Assembly: GCA_022925895.1 (NCBI GenBank)
Contig: JAKSYS010000510.1
Location: forward strand, 1-46,097
From: Fragilaria crotonensis
Taxonomy: Eukaryota; Bacillariophyta; Fragilariophyceae; Fragilariales; Fragilariaceae
DNA length: 46,097 bases
Direction of reading: 5' to 3'
The notes under the pieces were generated by a model. The model was given only the letters and a program-made list of their open reading frames with translations. It was not told the origin of the DNA and made no database searches. Positions 11,311-22,792 of the stretch are shown here, one piece after another. Each line of letters begins with the position of its first letter. Position 1 is the stretch's first letter. The position numbers and the translations under genes were made by a program.

Positions 11311-13050
11311 ATGAAGGTGCTACAGTCCCGTGCGATACGTCTCTCCTATCCAACTGCGCTGACTGCCGTTTTGTCGTTGTCGCCAACCTCCTTGGTGCGA
11401 CGTGTACGAGTGAGTGCCCTTTCCTCTCAAACCAAGTCAACAACGACTAGTCTCAAGACAATTCGTCATCTTGACGATCTTTCTTGGTTTCAAACTCCCG
11501 ATACGAATGCAGCACTCTTTCCTGTTTACAACCCTGCCGAACCGGCGCACATTATAGCCCACGCTCCGATTCATACCAGAGCCGATGTTACTTTAGCCAT
11601 TGAGAGGTCACACGCTGCTTTGGAACGATGGAGAGATGGAACAACTCCTGCCTATCGAGCTTCCTTGCTCATCAAGTGGTCACAACTCATCCAGCAACAT
11701 AAGCACGATATTGCTACCATTATGACACTCGAATCTGGAAAGCCATTGGCCGAGAGTATAGGAGAAGTCACATACGGAACCTCATTTTTGGATTACTACG
11801 CCGCAGAGGCTGTGCGATTCGCTGGGACTCTCCTACCGTCTGCCTTTTCATATCCTGATGGTTCTCCTCGAGGTCAATCCATGGCGATGCACAGAGCTGT
11901 CGGAGTCACGGCATTGATCACACCCTGGAACTTTCCAATTGCCATGATTACACGCAAAGTAGCTCCAGCATTAGCCACGGGATGTACGGCATTGGTAAAG
12001 CCGTCCGAACTCACACCACTCACGGCCCTGTTGCTTCAAGAGTTGGCTCATCAAGCAGGTATACCCGAGAATGTACTGCAAACCATGTAAGTGTGTGGCT
12101 CTTGTGAAGTACCTCATGTCATTACGTCGTGAGTATAAGTGCTTTGAATTAAACATCAAACTTAACCAACCATCGCAAACGACCCCAACAACAACAGAAC
12201 GACGGATCGAGAACACACCCCTCAAGTCGGTCACGAACTATGTACCAATCCTCTTGTACAGAAGATATCCTTCACCGGATCTACAGCAGTCGGAAAGCTG
12301 TTGATGGAGCAATCGGCAAGCACCGTCAAACGCCTTTCTCTAGAGCTCGGTGGGAATGCTCCATTCCTCGTCTTTGAGGATGCCGATCTGGACCAAGCTG
12401 TGACAGCTGCCGTGGCTTCTAAATTTCGTAATGCAGGTCAGACATGTGTCTGTTCCGATCGCTTTCTGGTCCAATCGACGGTTTATGACGAATTCATTTC
12501 CAAATTCGCAGCAGCCATCAACAACAACAGCGAAAGCGGATTAGTCGTTGGGAATGGCATGCACGCCGGAGTTACCATGGGACCCCTCATATCCAAACAG
12601 GCATGTGACAATGTACATCAAAAGGTGCAGGATGCCATTTCCGCAGGTGCCAAATGTGTGACGGGAGGACATGTATTGGAATCTTTGGGGAGTCCCAACT
12701 TTTATGCTCCCACAATACTAAAAGATGTTCCTTTACACTCTGAGATTTGGAAATCCGAAACCTTTGGACCCGTGGCAGCTGCCGTTCCATTTGATTCGGA
12801 ACAGGAAGCAGTGGCACTGGCAAATGATTCGTCGACTGGACTCGCATCCTATTTCATGACTCGTGATCTGTCCCGCACCTTTCGTGTTGCCAAGGCACTG
12901 GAAGCGGGAATCGTGGGTGTCAATGATGGAATTATTTCCACCTGCACGGCTCCATTTGGTGGTATCAAGGAGAGTGGATTGGGACGAGAAGGTGGGGCTG
13001 CAGGATTGCAAGAATATCTCGAGAGCAAGTATGTTTTCATCAACTACTAG
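11311..13050 (+). CDS. SSADH: Succinate-semialdehyde dehydrogenase, mitochondrial
   Basis: Exons are 11311-12086 and 12198-13050, with a 111 bp intron (GTAAGT...CAACAG). The spliced protein has 542 residues, close to animal ALDH5A1. The N-terminus is rich in Arg, Ser and Thr without acidic residues for about 50 positions, as in a mitochondrial presequence. Aldehyde dehydrogenase signatures include PWNFPIAMITRK (cofactor site), FTGSTAVGK, the catalytic Glu in LELGGNAPF and the nucleophile in NAGQTCVCSDRF. The CVC pair matches the redox-switch loop of human SSADH. The enzyme oxidises succinic semialdehyde to succinate in the GABA shunt. The C-terminal PFGGIKESGLGREGG is also typical. No frame damage was seen. 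Confidence 0.9.
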
Positions 13051-13264
13051 TTATATCGTAGTTTGACACTGCATCTGTGTCGACTGTCGGCGGTAGTTTT
13101 CGTTTGCCCAGCAACAACATCAAAAGAGTCCTTCAACAAGAGATGTCATGGACATCCCACTGCAGCGTCTCCGCAGATAGTATCAGGAAGGCGCAGACAT
13201 CGGAGTCGAACACAATCTGTAAACAATAGTTACCATTAAAATGTATATTAATACTGGACTCATA

Positions 13265-15358
13265 TCACACCTTAAAAGATACATGATGTGGGGACTCGGG
13301 TGCATCTTGAAGGCTTGCGGCGGCAGCAGCCGCCGCGGCAGCTGCTGATGCATTCATTCCATTGATGCTTCGTCGCATGCTTAACCTGCCTCGCCCACCA
13401 ATATTTATCCCCGGCGGAATGTCTGAACCATTGTTGATGTGCGCCGAATGATCGACATTCACATCAAAGTCCTCCATGTTCTCCCAGTCAATTGACAGCG
13501 CAGAAAGTCCAGACATGGCACGCCCATAGGTAGCCTCCGAAGTCATAGACATGTGTCGCATGTTGCCCCCAAATGAAATTATTGAGAGATTTCTGGTTAC
13601 ATTTTCCTTTGGATTGTCTTGTGCAGGCTGAATGTACGCCCCAAAATCACTCATGGTCGATGCATCAGTGGGAAATATGGCTGATGAGTTGCAGCAGTTT
13701 TCCAATGCGTCGGCCTTCGATGATCTACAGTGTTCTGAGCAATTCGCGCAGCGACAATTGGGGCCGCACGTACACGGCATACCATATTGCTGTCCACATC
13801 CAGCCATGTATTCGCTCACTTGCTTTTCTCTGGTAATGAAGGCGTCGAATATGCGAGTATTCATTTGCGAGTGCCTGCGAAAGTGGAAAAGTGTGAGATG
13901 AGAGGGAACGCAATACGAGTGGAGAGGAAAGGGTCGAAGATGAACGTACCGGGAGCAGTCATGTCGCATAATACCACTATCCGGACAAGTACAAGGAATA
14001 CTCCAATCGAACATATCAAGCGGATCTGTACTGGCGACAACCTCAAAGGCAGTACTAAGGGCACCCAGGTCAACGGTCGCTTTTCTATCCCCGCCCTCAT
14101 TAACGATGCTCATTTCATGAGCCTTTGCGGTGTATCCCACCATTGCCAGGTTTCGTGCCGCTTCAAAAGCGACTCTCTTCGCATTACTGCTTAGATCAAT
14201 CCTAATCAGGACCTTGCACAACACCTGATCGGCCGCTGCGTCAAGAAGACCATCGATCGGAGACTTGTTTCCATTGCACCCCTTGAGGACAGTCTCAACA
14301 ATCTTGACGCAATGAGCACACGTTATGCCCTCCACTGACATTGCAATTTGTATGTCACCATTGTTACTGACGAAAACAACAGGCGTTAAGTTGGGGTCAC
14401 CGTACTCACGATTGCTCGGCACGATGGAAGGCGTATTATATCCTCCATTGATTCCACGATGGGCGAGCTGCGAGGCGTTGTGATTGACAGCGTTGACAAC
14501 AGCTGGGAGATCAATCTTCCCCGGAATGCACTTGCCACGAAGGGGAATCATCTGGTTGTTCATGTTTAGACCCATCCCCGAGAAGAAAACTGAGTGAATG
14601 CCTCCGGTCTCCAGCAGTTGACGACGCTGCGCTGCGTGCAATCGTTCAAGCGGAGTCATGTCCGAATCATGGGAAAGGTCAGCATTGATAGAGGCAGCAG
14701 CAATAGAGGCGGGATTCATGGGATTGATTCCGTGGGCGATGCCCGCATTCAGTGCCAAGGTCGCAAGTTTACCAGCTTGTTCCTCTCTCGCTCGTTTTTT
14801 ATTGAGTTTGCTTCGAAGCTTCTCAAGCTCCTTCATTTTGACAAACAGCGAACGAGGAGGCTGTTCCTTGTCGCTGACAACAAGGCAGTGTGCTAGGTTG
14901 AAGAAATGCCTAGTATACCCTTCCACAACTCCTCGCATCTTCTCCGTCCCAAGAGCGGCAATCGCAGAGCCGCTTTCTCCTTTGCGCCGATGCTGCCACC
15001 AAGTACGCAGGGTAGTTAACCCCAATTGAATGGCATCATTATCAGCGTCTGGTCCCAACCACGGACTGAGAACTGCCTGTACATATGGATGAGCCAATCC
15101 AGACCGGGGGAGGGGTTCGTATGGGAAAATGCGACGTCGAGTACCGTCAGCGTTCATGGTCTCACTTGCATTTTTGGATTCCTTCGTTTCGTTTGCATCT
15201 CTGGGGTCGTTCTGTATCGGATGGGATAACGGATCAAGGTCCGCTGCTGGCCTTGTCTCCAGAAGTTCCGGATCCAATCCTCCGAGATGAGACCAGGCAC
15301 GAAAGGCTCCTTCAAAGATGGAAGTTCGATGTTCGAATTCACCCCGACGTCGAGACAT
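13265..15358 (-). CDS. HMA-domain protein with metallothionein-like Cys cluster
   Basis: Exons are 13950-15358 and 13265-13874, with a 75 bp intron (GTACGT...CGCAG). The intron length is a multiple of three and it has no stop, so an unspliced form would add 25 residues. The spliced protein has 672 residues. A heavy-metal-associated motif GITCAHC sits at residues 345-350 (Cys347 and Cys350), preceded by IQIAMSVE as in the first HMA strand. A dense cysteine block, CTCGPNCRCANCSEHC, lies near residues 504-518, and a run of about ten Ala near the C-terminus comes from GCN repeats. There are no transmembrane segments or ATPase motifs, so it is not a P1B pump. A soluble metal-binding or metal-sensing role is inferred. 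The N-terminal third (residues 80-170) is unrecognised. Confidence 0.75.
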   Translation of the reverse strand: MSRRRGEFEHRTSIFEGAFRAWSHLGGLDPELLETRPAADLDPLSHPIQNDPRDANETKESKNASETMNADGTRRRIFPYEPLPRSGLAHPYVQAVLSPWLGPDADNDAIQLGLTTLRTWWQHRRKGESGSAIAALGTEKMRGVVEGYTRHFFNLAHCLVVSDKEQPPRSLFVKMKELEKLRSKLNKKRAREEQAGKLATLALNAGIAHGINPMNPASIAAASINADLSHDSDMTPLERLHAAQRRQLLETGGIHSVFFSGMGLNMNNQMIPLRGKCIPGKIDLPAVVNAVNHNASQLAHRGINGGYNTPSIVPSNREYGDPNLTPVVFVSNNGDIQIAMSVEGITCAHCVKIVETVLKGCNGNKSPIDGLLDAAADQVLCKVLIRIDLSSNAKRVAFEAARNLAMVGYTAKAHEMSIVNEGGDRKATVDLGALSTAFEVVASTDPLDMFDWSIPCTCPDSGIMRHDCSRYVHLRPFPLHSYCVPSHLTLFHFRRHSQMNTRIFDAFITREKQVSEYMAGCGQQYGMPCTCGPNCRCANCSEHCRSSKADALENCCNSSAIFPTDASTMSDFGAYIQPAQDNPKENVTRNLSIISFGGNMRHMSMTSEATYGRAMSGLSALSIDWENMEDFDVNVDHSAHINNGSDIPPGINIGGRGRLSMRRSINGMNASAAAAAAAAAASLQDAPESPHHVSFKV

Positions 15359-16680
15359 GATCCTTCGTGTTCTTGCGAATGTGTATGCTGTATGGTGTAG
15401 ATGAGGTTGTGTGGAACCAAGTCAAAGCTTTGTCCACAGTAACGACCCTGTACGGTACAACTGGGGCTGTACGACCACTTAGTACTGAACTAGCGTAGGC
15501 AACGCACAGGTATCAGATCTTACGATTCAATCGATGATCTCCTGTCTTTGATTACCTCTTCTTCGACAACCTTGGTTAATTGCAATTGTAATACAGGCAG
15601 TTGTGTTGCGATGCTGTTGCGAATTTCAGAACGATCAAGGTCCCACGTTCCCTGGGGTACAGTAGGTGTAAGCGATGGTGCTGAGCTGTCTCTCAATCTT
15701 AATTCCGCTGTCACCTCAAACCGCAGCGCCGAGAAAGGGCGTTTACATTGCTGCGAGTCAAACAACCAGCGAACTACGACAGTGTATATAGGACATCCTG
15801 CAACGCACATCTACAGTACATGGTACATCGCACACACTCCGTAGATGCTTCGTATGACAGATAACGAGTCCCCGAATTTCCTTGTGACCGCGTACACCAA
15901 GTTCAAGTGTCCGAGTACAAGTGTATACTGGGAAGAGTGGGAAGGTCTGGCAATTGAGAAATTTAGCTTTTCCGCTCATCATTTTAACCGCAATTTGCCG
16001 GACATTTCCTGTAGTCTTACTCCGAACTCCGAGCGCCGAAACTCCGAGCGCCGAAACTCCGAGGCCCGAAACTCCTAGTAGCGCCGAGTTCCGAGTATTC
16101 CAGTCGTACTGTTTCTCGGTACAAGTACAGGTACTTGTACTACGATACAAGCTACACCATTCGCAGTACTGTGTACTCTGAGTACGTGGAATTCGTAAAA
16201 CATTAGTGGTACATATAATCTGTCGGACACTATCTCAAAAACCAGTGTGCGTGCTACCCATTGTCTACTGGTGAAGTTGATACTACAGTACTCCAGACTA
16301 CACAGTATCCAACCAGAATACACTGTACTCGAAGTCGATGTGAGACTCCATAGCCTTCATAATGCTCCTCGCACCTGTACAGAATTATCAAGGAAGCTGC
16401 ACGTCATGGGCACTCTATTCAACGATAAGACAATTGTAGCGTAGTATGCATAGAGACTGGAGACTCTCTAGCTAATAGTAGCAATAACATCACAAAGGCG
16501 TAATCCTGTTGGACACGAGCTCAAGTCTGTAGAAGCACCGTTACAACGAGCCTTCGATCGCTACTGCGTGATCTGGGGGACTGGATAGCCAAAAAGTCAG
16601 TGACGCTGAATACCTTCGGTCGTGCTGCAATGATTTGAGACCATGCTAGCTGAAAGTCGAATTCTTCACGCATAGTCGGC
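15359..16680. other. Intergenic region with tandem repeat and GTAC-rich DNA
   Basis: It contains the HMA gene promoter and the 3' side of the TPR gene. Open frames of 96-98 codons overlap at 15520-15844 on both strands; the minus one is partly protein-like but unsupported. From about 15780 to 16340 the DNA is rich in GTAC words. Confidence 0.35.
16022..16075. repeat. 15-bp tandem repeat, about 3.6 copies
   Basis: The unit CCGAAACTCCGAGCG repeats with small changes (a missing A in the first copy, GGC for GCG in the third). It lies in an intergenic region. Confidence 0.8.
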
Positions 16681-16683
16681 AGC

Positions 16684-18930
16684 TTATGCGGCCGACGCTG
16701 CATTGGGGTGAACCACGTCAAATCGATACAGTTTACACCCGTAGATCACCAAATGGCTGTCATCCATGCCTGCATTCCGATAGATCCGCAATGCTTCAGT
16801 AAAGCAATCCATCATGACTGCGAGGTTACCCCTTTGAAGTTCAATGTTGCCGATCTCATTCAGTGTTCTCGCACACGTAGGGTTGTCTTCGCCTAGGCAT
16901 TCTCGTTCAATCTGCAACGCCCTCGAAAAACTTTCCAGAGCAAGCTCCATGTCACCACGCTGGTAGTGAATCTGCCCAATGTTATAAAAAGTGATTCCCA
17001 AATCTCGGTGTGCAGGGCCCAGGATTGACATTTCCACACGTGCAGTCTCGCGGTAAAAGATGAGTGCATGCTCGTAGGAACCGCGGTGGTGATAAATCAT
17101 GGCAATGTTGTAGAGTGTAAAGGCAATTTCCGCGTTTCTTGCGACTGAAGGACCTACGGATGCGGTAGGATTCCATAAGTACCTCGAGAGCAATCTCATG
17201 TCCGTTCATTTTTAATAGCACAAGTGCAATGTGCGTCAAGGTGATGGCAACGTCTTCGTCCATATCGCCCTTGATACTTCGTCGAATGCGAAGGCACTCT
17301 TGATCGCTCTCTAGAGCTCCAGGGTAATCTCCCATCTGATGCTGAACGAACGCGATGCAGCTTAAAGTGTTGGCGATCTCTTGTAGACTAGCTGGGATGT
17401 GCTTCTCTGCAGTGCGAGCAACTTGTGGTAGTACTGCAAGGCGTTGTCGAATTCAGCGCGTTGTTTGTGAATTTCCGCAATGTTGGTGAGGGTAACTAGG
17501 ATATTTGCATTGCCAGCATCCAATACTGTCTCTTCGACCGTCAAACCCTGTCGGTAAACTTGAAGGGCCGCATCCAAATTCCCTAATTCGTAGTACAGAT
17601 TACCGACCTTGTTCAACGTAATGGCAATCTCAGGATGGAGCGGTCCCAGGGCCGTGCGACCGACCCGCAGTGCTTCCTGAAACGATTCCATTGCACCCTG
17701 AAAGTTTCTGTCTTCATGATGGACTTGACCAATACACGTCATGACGATGGCAATATCTCGATGACATCCTCCAAAATGAGCCTTGGCCAGTGTCAAGAAT
17801 TCGTGGTAAAGGCGCATGGCCTGTACTCGATCTCCGAGTTGATGATGGGATTGTCCCATGTTGAAGATGGTTGCGGCCACATCAATCGACTCCCCCAGGA
17901 CGGCTCTTCGAATCCGTAACGCATTCTCGTACGCTTCCATGGCTAGGACGTAATCACCACGTTGGAAATGAACTCGACCGATATTGTTGTACGTCGTGCC
18001 AGTTTCCAAATGTGTCTCCCCGAGAAGACATTGTCGGTAGTTGAGTGATGTAAGTAGTGCTTCAAGGGCTTGATCAGAATCACCCAGGGGCATAATGTAC
18101 TTGACGACCCCGATGCAATTCCAGCAGGCAGCCACTTCTACTGATTTGGTACCGAAGCAATCTGTGGCCAGAGAAAGTGCAACATCGTAGGTCTTTAGGG
18201 AGTCGTTGTGTTCGTTGCGATGGTACTGTATCTGTGCCACAGCAAAGAGAATTGCCAACATGACTGTCGCATCACAAACTTGCCATTGTTCCAAGGAAAT
18301 TAAGGCCCTCCTGTAGAGCTCCATGGCTCGTGCGTACTTGGATCGCAACTGATAGGTCCGAGCAAGGTTGTAGAGAACCATGGCATCCACGTTTCGTGAT
18401 GTAGCAAAGAGTCTGAGTCCGTCGCCGAAGAAATCCATACCTTCATCGTACTCGATCGGGGTCGGTACAGTTTCTTCTCCTCAGCAGTTCCTCGCGAGGT
18501 TCCAGGAGATCATGGACGAGATGGGACCAGTGGCACCAGTTGCAGCAACGGGAGCTGAGGATGCAACGGATGCCGTAACTGGCATAACTGGTCCCATCTC
18601 CCATGCTATTTGGCGATGGTGTTCCTCCACGAAGCGCAGCACGATTCTGAGCGCTTTTTTTGCAGCTGAATACTGCTTGTGTTGAATCAAAAGGACAGCC
18701 TCGTTGTTCAGAAAAGCTGCGATACCAGGTGCATCTTCCTTCGCTGCGACAGTAACAGTAGCGTCCGGGCCTGGCTGCCAGTGCAACATTCCGTGACAGC
18801 GTTCAACTTTACCACACTCTGGCGCGTTGAACGAAGGCGTCGTCGACGACAATGATGAGGGACGTCTGATATCGTCTCCTTCGGTTCTGTCGCCCTTCCG
18901 TTTTGTTGACGAAGGGAGGGACATACTCAT
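16684..18930 (-). CDS. Tetratricopeptide-repeat protein, kinesin-light-chain-like, with frame breaks
   Basis: The start is ATG 18930 (MSMSLPSSTKRKGDRTEGDD) and the last frame stops at 16684. After a low-complexity head come about ten or more TPR units of roughly 42 residues, with repeated forms such as TTYNNIGRVHFQRGDYVLAMEAY and TLNKVGNLYYELGNLDAALQVY. These resemble kinesin light chain repeats, which are scaffolds for protein binding and are abundant in diatoms. The coding sequence is broken three times. There is an in-frame TGA near 18481-18483 (or a short unrecognised intron). A -1 frame shift near 17381 is consistent with a lost T on the + strand. A further shift lies near 17150-17160. 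Each break lies within otherwise continuous TPR-type sequence, so a single original gene is inferred. Partners are unknown. Confidence 0.65.
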
Positions 18931-21900
18931 GATATAGTATCTTTGTATCAGTGATTCAGTTCTATGACTTACGACCAGATGAATACAAATGCAGAACCAA
19001 AATGAGAGATCTCAGACTCGATTCAATTGTCAAGAGTCAAAGAGGTAAGAGTCTAGCGTCTTAGGTCGAAGGAATCGCCACAGCAAACTAAAGTACACAC
19101 AAACAGAACCAAATACAAATGTTGTGGTGAGAGAGTGCCTGATCGCTGGTCGTAGAAGTATTCTGAACCAAAAACTACTACTGGTAGTAGCACCCGATAG
19201 TTCAATTTTCAATTCGAAGAAGCAAGAAACAGAGTGTACGTGTTGTAGACTATCATTACGTATGTACCATGTCTATTTGGCAAGTGACTATCTGTCGTAC
19301 ACGAACATTTAAGTCACCGGTGATCCTACTTGGCGTAGACTGTGACATAATAATTGGAAGGGCATCAATGGCGCCCCGAGATCTGTCAACTGTCGCGGAG
19401 CAAAGAATACTCCTTCGAACCGATCTGGCATAAATGACAACATTTAACTGAAATTTCGATGGGCATATCCGGCTTTCCTTATCAATCTTCTACTCCGTCA
19501 TTTGTTGCTTCTGATGGTCTTTGTCATGGATGACTCCACAAATATCACTTACAAGTTACAAACACGAGCAACGCAGGCATATAGCGAACTCCCAATTGAA
19601 TTTGGTCGAAAGGGTGTTTACACATACCTGATGCTCGAAGTATCAACCAGTCAATCTCTTTTGTTCACGAATACGAATGGTCCATTCTGCACATCAATTA
19701 CTTAACCCGTAAGAAAATGACGAATTAGCCATGGGCGTATCCGACGAGAGACGCAGCGAATGTATTCCTCCGAAGTATACTTACTGGTATTTGGAGTACT
19801 GATGTCCAAGGAGCGTATAAAGTCCTTCGAAACACCTAGAAGACCTTGAAGGTCCGCTAAATGAGAAATTGGGTTGCTCCAGTTTGAGCCGCTGTTTGCC
19901 CTTCTCGGAACACAATCGAACAAACAAGAAGACATTTCGTTCAATGGAAAAGAGATTCAAGGAAAGGATAAATCTTTGGGAGCATATCTGACTTGTCGAA
20001 AATACATATGAATATTTGGTATTTGTTCGTTAATCCTACGAGGTAGTCTACTATGTACTCAGAGCACGAGAATTGAACACTTGGCAAGTTGTCAGTCGTA
20101 ATGGCGTCATGGAGGGAACATCCAATTAACTCTTTGTTTTCAACATCTACTCAACTATTCGACTGTGTATTGCGACATTCCGACTACTCGGAGTATACAC
20201 TTGAACCAGACGGTGACGCCCACGAGGTCATGCAACCCCGTTGCCACACAGCAATGCCATTGTGAGGGAATCGCGTCACATGGAATCGGATACACGAATG
20301 ATGTATGATCCGAATTGAGACTTGAAGTGCGTCATAACTTTACTATTCACGGATTAGAAATATGCGCATAATGACTAATACGATTCGTACATAATAAACT
20401 ACGATTACCGAATTGCTGATTTTTGCGGAAGTCTGGTCGGATGCCATCATCGAGCTGGCGCAGCTCATGAAAGCAATGTACTAGCTATAGATGATGATAT
20501 GTCAAGTACTGTAGTACCTCATCATTGCAGGCAATAGAACTGACTATGGCAGGGCCATGGTGCATTGTCCATTTCACAAATGATTCCATTAATCATTTTC
20601 TTAACCACCATGGGCATCACCACAAGAAAGGATTATAAGCATACTGCAACCAAGGGCAGTACTCACCATGGGATGACACAGCGATCAATTGATTGCACAC
20701 ACTTTGAAGGGAAAGAAGCATTCTCCATCATAAATGGGATGTTTTTTCGTTTCTCTCCTCTCTCAAAAACTGGGTTGGATCAAACAACCAGTGAGGGATC
20801 CTTGCTAAATCAGGTGGTGGCAAATGGTACTTGATCACAGCTTATGTATTGAGGGATTTGATGGTATTGATCAGCCAATCATGCAATTATGAGCTTTGCA
20901 AAGAAGAAGGAACTGATGAATCAATTGCCTTGTTAAGAATAGCTATGGTATGAAATGACTTCCTCCCATTTTACGTCATTACTAATAAACATCACAGAGT
21001 TTCCAACAGTCATTTGGTGCAAGGCCGATTACAAGTGGTGTATTTGGGGGTCCATAGGTGTCAAGCTACTCTGCTTTACCGCTGACGCGATGTTGAGTAC
21101 TTCTGTTCTATCTGATTGTCATCACACGCAACAGTACCAGTATCATAGCTGGTTGTTCTGTTGATCATGAATTGCAGCATGGTAATGGTGTTGATTGGAC
21201 TACAGTCCTAACCAAGCTCAAATAAGGTCAACAATGGAAAAGAAGATTAAAGATTCTTTTGTTGACGCAAGTGTCCTGAACCAGCCAGTGGGATTGAATG
21301 GTTGTTCCTGGAAATGGTGGGATTAAGTATGTGGTGGAAGGGATTAAACTGTTACCAGACTCACAAGGATTGCATGATTGAAGGCTACAAGTGAGAACTT
21401 ACCTTTGAATTGATGTTTATGGAGCAATGAATCAGCAAGCTCACAATGATGAAAACAACAAATATTTAGTACTGTACCAAACACTACTGAACATTGGTTG
21501 TACGGTATTTGAATCCGATAATTAGATCGGACTTCGGACTTCGGACCCCGGAATTCGTAACACGCAGGTTGGATTATCCCAGCCTCTTGGATTGTACCCG
21601 AGTCTACTCCAGTGCACTTGAAGTCGGAGTCCACGGGGTAGCAAATGCCCAACCTGCAACCTGCAACCTGCAACCTGCAACCTGCAACCTGCAACCGGTA
21701 CCAGTACCGGTACCGGTAGTCGTAGGTGACATACAATGACCTCACAAGCGTCGCCGGTATCATGGCGTATCATATGGCCGACGTGAATAATTGATGGTTT
21801 CACGAGGTGATTGCGTCGTGGTGTGGTACGCACCATGCTGTCAGCATTGAGCTTAAAGATTATTTGTTAAGGCATCAAAGGAATGTCAATTAACGATGGA

Positions 21901-22233
21901 TGCTGCCGTTCTTAAGTACTTTCTGGAGTTCAAGCATGTGGAATGGTGTGGTGTTAGGCGTCTCTATGAGGAAGCATCGGATTGTTGTCGTACGTCGCTC
22001 GAAAGATTAAATCAGATAACTGAAAGATAGTGGGTCTTGGATTACTACTGAACAGAATTAAACTGGAGAAAACGGTAACCCAAACCCACAGAATGCCAGC
22101 ACTAGGCACTAAGTGCCAACAAAGACGCCCTCCTTGTACTGCAAGGACATATTACGATGAACAGCCTCTGATACAGATATCTCGGAACTACATAGTCCCA
22201 AATACTTGTACAACGGTAGTATTTGTTTGCAGT
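18931..22233. other. Long gene-poor region
   Basis: No recognisable gene was found in 3.3 kb. Short open frames (up to 139 codons at 21344-21763) include one whose sequence comes from a tandem repeat. The part from about 20540 to 21350 is AT-rich with many stops and may be decayed mobile DNA, but I could not assign it. Short CGGACTT repeats occur near 21529-21545. Confidence 0.35.
21651..21696. repeat. AACCTGC heptamer repeat, 6.6 copies, followed by GGTACC words
   Basis: Six perfect AACCTGC units plus AACC are followed at once by GGTACC AGTACC GGTACC GGTAG. It is a microsatellite-like tract in intergenic DNA. Confidence 0.9.
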
Positions 22234-22792
22234 TCAACTAGAACTTGCCCCTTTCTTCCCTTTTGTTTGCTTATTGATGAGCGACTTGTGAATATGTGGA
22301 ATCACACCCCACCAGCAATCGTGGCCTTGATTAAAGCATCCAACTCCTCATCACCTCGAATAGCCAACTGCAAGTGACGTGGCGTAATGCGCTTGACCTT
22401 GAGATCCTTACAGGCGTTCCCGCAAGTTCGAGTACTTCTGCGGTCAGGTATTCCAAAATGGCCGATGTGTAGACGGCCGCAGTCGTCTGACGCGTTGGGA
22501 ATGTTGAACCGATTGCTTCAAGAAACGGTGAATACGACCCACAGGGAATTGCAGACCGGCTTTGCTCGATCGGGACTGCGGAGCCTTTTTGGAGGTAGGT
22601 GCCTTTCCACCCTTTCCTCCCTTGCCGCCTTTACCTCCTTTGCCAGACTGGGATGTTTGTGAGTGAGAGATTGGATTTTAGAGTTTGTACGAATTGGTAA
22701 CAAAGGAGCGAGAAAAACTTGGCGCGCACAGCGAAAACCTGATAACTATTTTTTTCAATGGCAACGAGCAGCCAACCAAAGGGGTTCACCAT
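22234..22792 (-). CDS. H2AZ: Histone H2A.Z, possibly with an ATG-only first exon; frame lesions present
   Basis: Minus-strand codons from 22647 to the TGA at 22234-22236 encode a Gly/Lys-rich tail, then [57 protein letters not shown] and [12 protein letters not shown]. These are H2A.Z rather than canonical H2A features. Three single-base lesions break the frame: near 22490-22496, at the GGAAC before GCCTGTAAG (one A short), and in the GGGG run before the VIPHIHK codons (one G short). CCCAG just before TCTGGC is a good splice acceptor. An ATG at 22790-22792 followed by GTGAAC could supply a one-codon first exon, giving an MSGKGGKGG start. It is either a real gene with consensus errors or a recent pseudogene. 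Confidence 0.7.

Noticed and set aside
15520-15810. 96-codon minus-strand frame with a helical C-terminal half
   Set aside because: It overlaps a plus-strand frame of equal size, has no family match and lies in repeat-prone intergenic DNA, so it is not strong enough to list.
21651-21696. Heptamer array as a possible CRISPR
   Set aside because: The units abut with no spacers and are only 7 bp. It is a simple tandem repeat in a eukaryotic context.
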